NCBI GenBank assembly: GCA_934169575.1 | Contig: CAKPOA010000020.1 | Span: 1-18,174, forward strand | Reading direction: 5' to 3' | Source of the DNA: an uncultured Clostridia bacterium | GTDB taxonomy: Bacteria > Bacillota > Clostridia > TANB77 > CAG-508 | DNA: 18,174 bases | In this document: positions 15,091-18,174 of the stretch, in pieces | Position numbering within the stretch: the stretch's first letter is position 1 | Layout: every line of letters begins with the position of its first letter | Position numbers and translations under genes: made by a program | Notes under the pieces: model-generated | What the model saw: only the letters and a program-made list of their open reading frames with translations | What the model was told of the DNA's origin: nothing | Database searches by the model: none

Positions 15091-15126
15091 AAAACCTTGT
15101 AACAAATTTTGTTACAAGGTTTTTTG
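15091..15126. terminator. Bidirectional terminator between agrD and rpsR
   Basis: AAAACCTTGTAAC (15091-15103) pairs with GTTACAAGGTTTT (15111-15123), loop AAATTTT, with T runs on the plus side and A runs on the minus side. It lies between the convergent agrD (15055) and rpsR (15131) ends. Confidence 0.88.
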
Positions 15127-15130
15127 TATA

Positions 15131-15415
15131 TTACTCTTGAGTATATGGTAATATAGCTATTTGTCTAGCTCTTTTTATAGCTAAAGTTATATCTCTTTGA
15201 TGTTTTGCACAAGCACCTGTTGTTCTTCTAGGTAAAATTTTACCTTTATCATTAACAAATTTTTTCATAACATCAAAATTTTTATAATCTAAAACAAAGT
15301 TTTTATCACTACATAAAGGACAAACTTTTTTTCTTTGTTTTTTCATTCTTGGATTATAATCTTCATCATAATTATTATTTCTATTATTTCTTCTATTATT
15401 TTTCTTATCAGCCAT
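15131..15415 (-). CDS. rpsR: Ribosomal protein S18
   Basis: This 94-aa component of the 30S platform binds next to S6. The start is ATG 15415: a longer frame from GTG 15430 would run through the GGGGTGA ribosome site. The N-terminal ~30 residues are an Asn/Arg-rich basic tail. CPLC (Cys32, Cys35) and TGACAKHQRD retain cysteines typical of zinc-type S18, and the core LPRRTTGACAKHQRDITLAI is classic. It is the last gene of rpsF-ssb-rpsR, 23 bases after ssb. Confidence 0.96.
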   Translation of the reverse strand: MADKKNNRRNNRNNNYDEDYNPRMKKQRKKVCPLCSDKNFVLDYKNFDVMKKFVNDKGKILPRRTTGACAKHQRDITLAIKRARQIAILPYTQE

Positions 15416-15438
15416 TATTTCACCCCTCACTTAATAAA

Positions 15439-15882
15439 TTAGAATGGTAAATCATCATTTGCAGACATCTCAAAATCTGATGGTAAACCTGCATTTGAAT
15501 CCATTCCCCCAGGCATTGTAGAACCAAAGGCATTATCAAAAGAACTATTTGAGCTTTCGCCATCTCTTTTGCTATCTGCAAAATAAGTTTCTTCTGCTAT
15601 AACTTCTGTTATATAATGTCTACCTTTGTCATCATCCCAAGTTCTTGTTTGTAGTCTTCCAATTATTCCTACTTGTTGACCTTTTTTAAAGTATTTACTG
15701 CAAAATTCACCTTGTTTTCCCCAAGCAACTATATTAAAAAAGTCTGCTTGTCTTTCTTCACCCTGTCTTACAAATCTTCTATTTACTGCTAAAGAAAATG
15801 AAGCTACTAATGTGTTGCTTGTTTGTGTATATCTTACTTCTGGATCTCTAGTCAATCTTCCCATTAATATTACTTTATTCAT
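15439..15882 (-). CDS. ssb: Single-stranded DNA-binding protein
   Basis: This 147-aa protein coats single-stranded DNA in replication and repair. The OB fold begins MNKVILMGRLTRDPEVRYT and contains ADFFNIVAWGKQGEFCSKY and GRLQTRTWDDDKGRHY. A Ser/Gly/Asn-rich linker ends in the acidic tip DDLPF, which recruits partner proteins. The start at 15882 follows AAGGAAGGAATGATACAAAA. It lies between rpsF and rpsR, the standard bacterial order. The length is normal for a Firmicute SSB. Confidence 0.97.
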   Translation of the reverse strand: MNKVILMGRLTRDPEVRYTQTSNTLVASFSLAVNRRFVRQGEERQADFFNIVAWGKQGEFCSKYFKKGQQVGIIGRLQTRTWDDDKGRHYITEVIAEETYFADSKRDGESSNSSFDNAFGSTMPGGMDSNAGLPSDFEMSANDDLPF

Positions 15883-15966
15883 TTTTGTATCATTCCTTCC
15901 TTAATACATAAATTCTAGCTATTAAACTAAATTTATCTCTTTACTTTATAAAGGCCCCATTTTTAC

Positions 15967-16251
15967 TTAGTCTCCCTTTTTTACTGTCATAAATTTAAGT
16001 ATGTCATCTGTTATTCTATAATTTCTTTGTAGTTCTTCAATAGAATCTGGAGTTGCTTCAAAATTGAATACCATATAAATGCCTTCTTTATTTTTTTGAA
16101 CTTCATATGCTAATTTCTTTTTTCCCATATGTTCTACAGTTTCTACTTTTCCGTTTTCATTTATTAATCCTGTAAATCTACTTTCTAAAGCTTTAACAGC
16201 TTCTTCAGTACAATTTGGATTAATAATGATTATACTCTCGTATTTATTCAT
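15967..16251 (-). CDS. rpsF: Ribosomal protein S6
   Basis: This 94-aa protein pairs with S18 in the small subunit. The start is ATG 16251, directly after AGAAGGAGGTGTAATA; the longer frame from 16281 would translate the ribosome site. Family sequence MNKYESIIIINPNCTEE, then VETVEHMGKKKLAYEV and KEGIYMVFNFEA, is typical. It is first in the operon and is separated from ssb by 84 bases that hold only the ssb ribosome site. Confidence 0.96.
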   Translation of the reverse strand: MNKYESIIIINPNCTEEAVKALESRFTGLINENGKVETVEHMGKKKLAYEVQKNKEGIYMVFNFEATPDSIEELQRNYRITDDILKFMTVKKGD

Positions 16252-16315
16252 TATTACACCTCCTTCTGGATAATAACTCATTTTATATGAGTAAGGATGT
16301 TATTCCTTTTTAACA
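16252..16315 (-). promoter_or_regulatory. rpsF 5' leader, possible S6:S18 autoregulatory RNA
   Basis: On the minus strand the leader can form AAGGA/TCCTT and ACTCAT-ATAAA-ATGAGT hairpins just upstream of the ribosome site. Many bacterial rpsF leaders bind S6:S18 to repress translation. I could not confirm the conserved bulge of that motif here. Confidence 0.3.
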
Positions 16316-16320
16316 TAACT

Positions 16321-16349
16321 ATTTTACCACAATTTTTTTTATTTGGCAA
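16321..16349 (-). promoter_or_regulatory. Promoter of rpsF-ssb-rpsR
   Basis: On the minus strand TTGCCA (16349-16344), a 17-bp spacer and TAAAAT (16326-16321). It is divergent from the promoter at 16357-16385. Confidence 0.6.
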
Positions 16350-16356
16350 TAGGTAT

Positions 16357-16385
16357 TTGAAAAAATAAAAAGAATATGATAGAAT
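16357..16385 (+). promoter_or_regulatory. Promoter of the glycosyltransferase gene
   Basis: TTGAAA (16357-16362), a 17-bp spacer and TAGAAT (16380-16385), 61 bases before the ATG. Confidence 0.5.
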
Positions 16386-16446
16386 AAAGAAAATTAGAAA
16401 AAATACTTAATAAAAATGGAAGAAATAGCGAAAGAGATGTGATAAT

Positions 16447-17223
16447 ATGCAAGAAAAGCTGGTAAGTATAATTATGCCAGTACATAATTCAGAAAAGTAT
16501 ATAAAACAAGCATTGGAAAGTGTAAAAAAACAAATATATCAAAATTATGAAATTATTATAATAGATGATAATTCAAAAGATAAAACTTTAGAAATTATTC
16601 AAAAAGTTGATATTAATAAAGAAAAAATAAAAATAATAAGATTAAAAAGACACAGAGGAGTTGCTATAGCTAGAAATGTAGGAATAAGAAATGCGAGTGG
16701 AAGATATATTGCATTTTTAGATTCAGATGATATATGGAAAACAGATAAATTAAAAAAACAAATCGAATTTATAAAAGATAAATGTTTTATTTATTCTTCA
16801 TATAGATATATAAATAATAATTGTACTAAAATGAGTTCAAAAGTAAAAGTTCTTAAAAGAACAGACTATGAGAAAGCTTTAAGCAATTGTAGAATTTTAA
16901 CAACAACTACAATGATAGATTTAAAGAAAATACCTAAAAGATATTGCTATATGCCAGATATTATGATTGAAGATTATGCAACATGGCTAAAACTTTTACG
17001 TAAAGGATATATTGCAGATGGACAAAATGAAGTATTAGCATATTATAGGAAATCTCCTAAATCAAGAAGTGCAAACAAATTTAATACAGCACATTATAGA
17101 TGGAAGTTATATAAAGAGCATGAAGGTTTATCTGGAACATATTTATCTTTTTGCTTTTATGGCTATATGATAAATGGAATACTTAAAAGAATAAAAATAT
17201 ATACAAATTTTAGGTATGAATAA
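16447..17223 (+). CDS. Family 2 glycosyltransferase
   Basis: This 258-aa cytosolic or membrane-associated GT-A enzyme transfers a sugar from a nucleotide-sugar donor. The opening SIIMPVHNSEKYIKQALESV (residues 7-26), IIIIDDNSKDKTLEII, RGVAIARNVGI and the metal-binding FLDSDDIW (Asp92-Ser-Asp94) are classic GT2. The C-terminal part (DYATWLKLLRKG, LAYYRKSPKSRS) resembles rhamnosyl/hexosyl transferases of surface polysaccharides. There is no obvious transmembrane helix. The start ATG 16447 has a weak ribosome site (AGAGATGTGATA). It stands alone with its own promoter and terminator. It could decorate the prepilin-like proteins or a surface glycan, but nothing here settles this. Confidence 0.9.
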   Translation: MQEKLVSIIMPVHNSEKYIKQALESVKKQIYQNYEIIIIDDNSKDKTLEIIQKVDINKEKIKIIRLKRHRGVAIARNVGIRNASGRYIAFLDSDDIWKTDKLKKQIEFIKDKCFIYSSYRYINNNCTKMSSKVKVLKRTDYEKALSNCRILTTTTMIDLKKIPKRYCYMPDIMIEDYATWLKLLRKGYIADGQNEVLAYYRKSPKSRSANKFNTAHYRWKLYKEHEGLSGTYLSFCFYGYMINGILKRIKIYTNFRYE

Positions 17224-17234
17224 AATTAGTGATT

Positions 17235-17263
17235 AAAAACACATCAATTGTAGATGTGTTTTT
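17235..17263. terminator. Terminator between glycosyltransferase and MutS-like gene
   Basis: The 11-bp stem AAAAACACATC/GATGTGTTTTT (17235-17245 with 17253-17263) lies between convergent gene ends at 17223 and 17269 and can serve both strands. Confidence 0.8.
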
Positions 17264-17268
17264 AAAGA

Positions 17269-17670
17269 TTAGATTTCTTTTGTAACTAGTTTTATCTTAT
17301 GTTGAATATCTTCTAAAAAATTATATATTTCAGAAATTGACATATTATCTACATTTTTATCAAGGATAGATGCAAAAATTGGATCAACAATTTTTTTGTT
17401 ATAAACATCTTGAGAAGTATTTAAATCAGATACTATCTGAAAATCAATATTATGAGATTCTAAAAGTGAGATATATTTATCAATATGAGATTTTGGAAAT
17501 CCGCATTTTACAATTTTCTCATTTAAATTTGTTAATTTGAGATTTAAAACTGGTGACATTTTTATAGCATCTTCATCAACAAAAATAAGAAAAATTCCTG
17601 CATTGAATATATATATTTTAGTTGCATTCACAGATTTTAGTTCTAGAAATTTATTATAAATTTTACTCAT
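17269..17670 (-). CDS. Stand-alone MutS domain-I-like protein (133 aa)
   Basis: The start ATG 17670 follows TTAGGAGGTGGAAC, a very strong ribosome site. Residues ~5-85 align without gaps to much of the MutS mismatch-recognition domain: FLELKSVNATKIYIFNAGIF corresponds to the 'YL.IK....A.LFFRLGDF' start, FVDEDA to 'FFEDA', LNLKLT to 'LEITLT', VKCGFPKSHIDKYISLL to 'PMCGVPYHSASAYIEQL'. The mismatch-wedging Phe is kept (GIF), but the Glu of the F-x-E motif is Ile (FLI). The C-terminal DPIFASIL and MSISEIYNFLEDIQHKI vaguely recall the helical tail of full MutS. Clamp and ATPase domains are absent. MutS-like accessory ORFs have, as I recall, been listed beside DGR reverse transcriptases. The gene is divergent from the second prepilin gene. 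Role unknown. Confidence 0.75.
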   Translation of the reverse strand: MSKIYNKFLELKSVNATKIYIFNAGIFLIFVDEDAIKMSPVLNLKLTNLNEKIVKCGFPKSHIDKYISLLESHNIDFQIVSDLNTSQDVYNKKIVDPIFASILDKNVDNMSISEIYNFLEDIQHKIKLVTKEI

Positions 17671-17714
17671 GTTCCACCTCCTAACTGTAAATGTTATTGG
17701 TCAGCATTTTTTAA

Positions 17715-17737
17715 ATTACTGATTAGTAATCATTATA
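17715..17737 (-). promoter_or_regulatory. Candidate -10 and operator-like palindrome of the MutS-like gene
   Basis: On the minus strand TATAAT (17737-17732) is followed at once by ATTACT-GATT-AGTAAT (17715-17730), a perfect 6-bp palindrome with a 4-base centre. No good -35 is seen. The palindrome's position fits a repressor site. Confidence 0.35.
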
Positions 17738-17806
17738 CTATAATTATATTTAATAAAATATAGTAAATTATAGTATTAAAAAAATAAAAAAACTTTTGAA
17801 AAAGCA

Positions 17807-17835
17807 TTGACAGAAATAATAAAAATTGATAAAAT
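17807..17835 (+). promoter_or_regulatory. Promoter of the second prepilin gene
   Basis: TTGACA (17807-17812), a 17-bp spacer and TAAAAT (17830-17835), 51 bases before the ATG. A ribosome site AAAGGATGA sits 8-9 bases before 17887. Confidence 0.65.
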
Positions 17836-17886
17836 AAGTTCATGATAAAAAATGTGAAAAACAAAGGAAAGAAAGGATGATTTTAA

Positions 17887-18174
<288 letters not shown>

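Overview
The window is a very AT-rich chromosomal segment that uses the standard code (TGA and TAG act as stops, Trp is TGG). It has strong GGAGG-type ribosome binding sites, sigma-A-like promoters with 16-18 bp spacers, an Agr-type autoinducer pair, AddA, and many proteins with a 'GITLIALxITIIV' prepilin signal. Together these point to a low-GC Clostridia-like Firmicute, probably an uncultured gut lineage. That assignment is inferred from gene content, not from a marker search.

Layout. Positions 1-2060 hold a large prepilin-like surface protein whose C-terminus is a formylglycine-generating-enzyme/C-type-lectin-like domain. Its last 147 bases look like the variable region of a diversity-generating retroelement (DGR). 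Upstream, an in-frame leader carries a (TA)n tract. Positions 2141-6180 hold addA and a small DUF6514-like gene. Positions 6180-8606 hold a ~160 bp foldback element (copy A), an amine-dehydrogenase-family oxidoreductase, an orphan 91-aa protein on the minus strand and an RpiB/LacAB-family isomerase. Positions 8622-10829 hold a WecA/TagO-type phosphotransferase fused to a rubredoxin, two coupled half-size TSUP transporters and a 45-aa membrane peptide. Copy B of the foldback element lies inverted at 10848-11004, followed by a membrane-anchored glucosaminidase-like protein. Positions 11938-14182 are a metal-efflux operon: a separate HMA metallochaperone and a Zn/Cd-type P1B ATPase behind a promoter with a large palindrome. 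Positions 14280-15126 hold agrB and a short agrD. Positions 15131-16349 (minus) are rpsF-ssb-rpsR. Positions 16357-18174 hold a GT2 glycosyltransferase, a stand-alone MutS-domain-I-like protein (minus) and the start of a second prepilin gene with a (CA)n tract in its leader.

How parts may work together. The two prepilin genes at the window edges share the same leader coding for LEAV followed by a dinucleotide tract. By reading frame the first is ON and the second is OFF, as expected of slipped-strand phase variation. The first also has a DGR-like hypervariable C-terminus. The MutS-I-like gene, divergent from the second prepilin gene, resembles the MutS-like accessory ORFs that I recall being reported with DGRs. 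The strongest candidate for an undescribed system is therefore a surface-display locus combining phase-variable prepilin leaders with DGR-diversified binding domains. No reverse transcriptase or template repeat lies in this window, so the DGR part is inferred from the target sequence alone.
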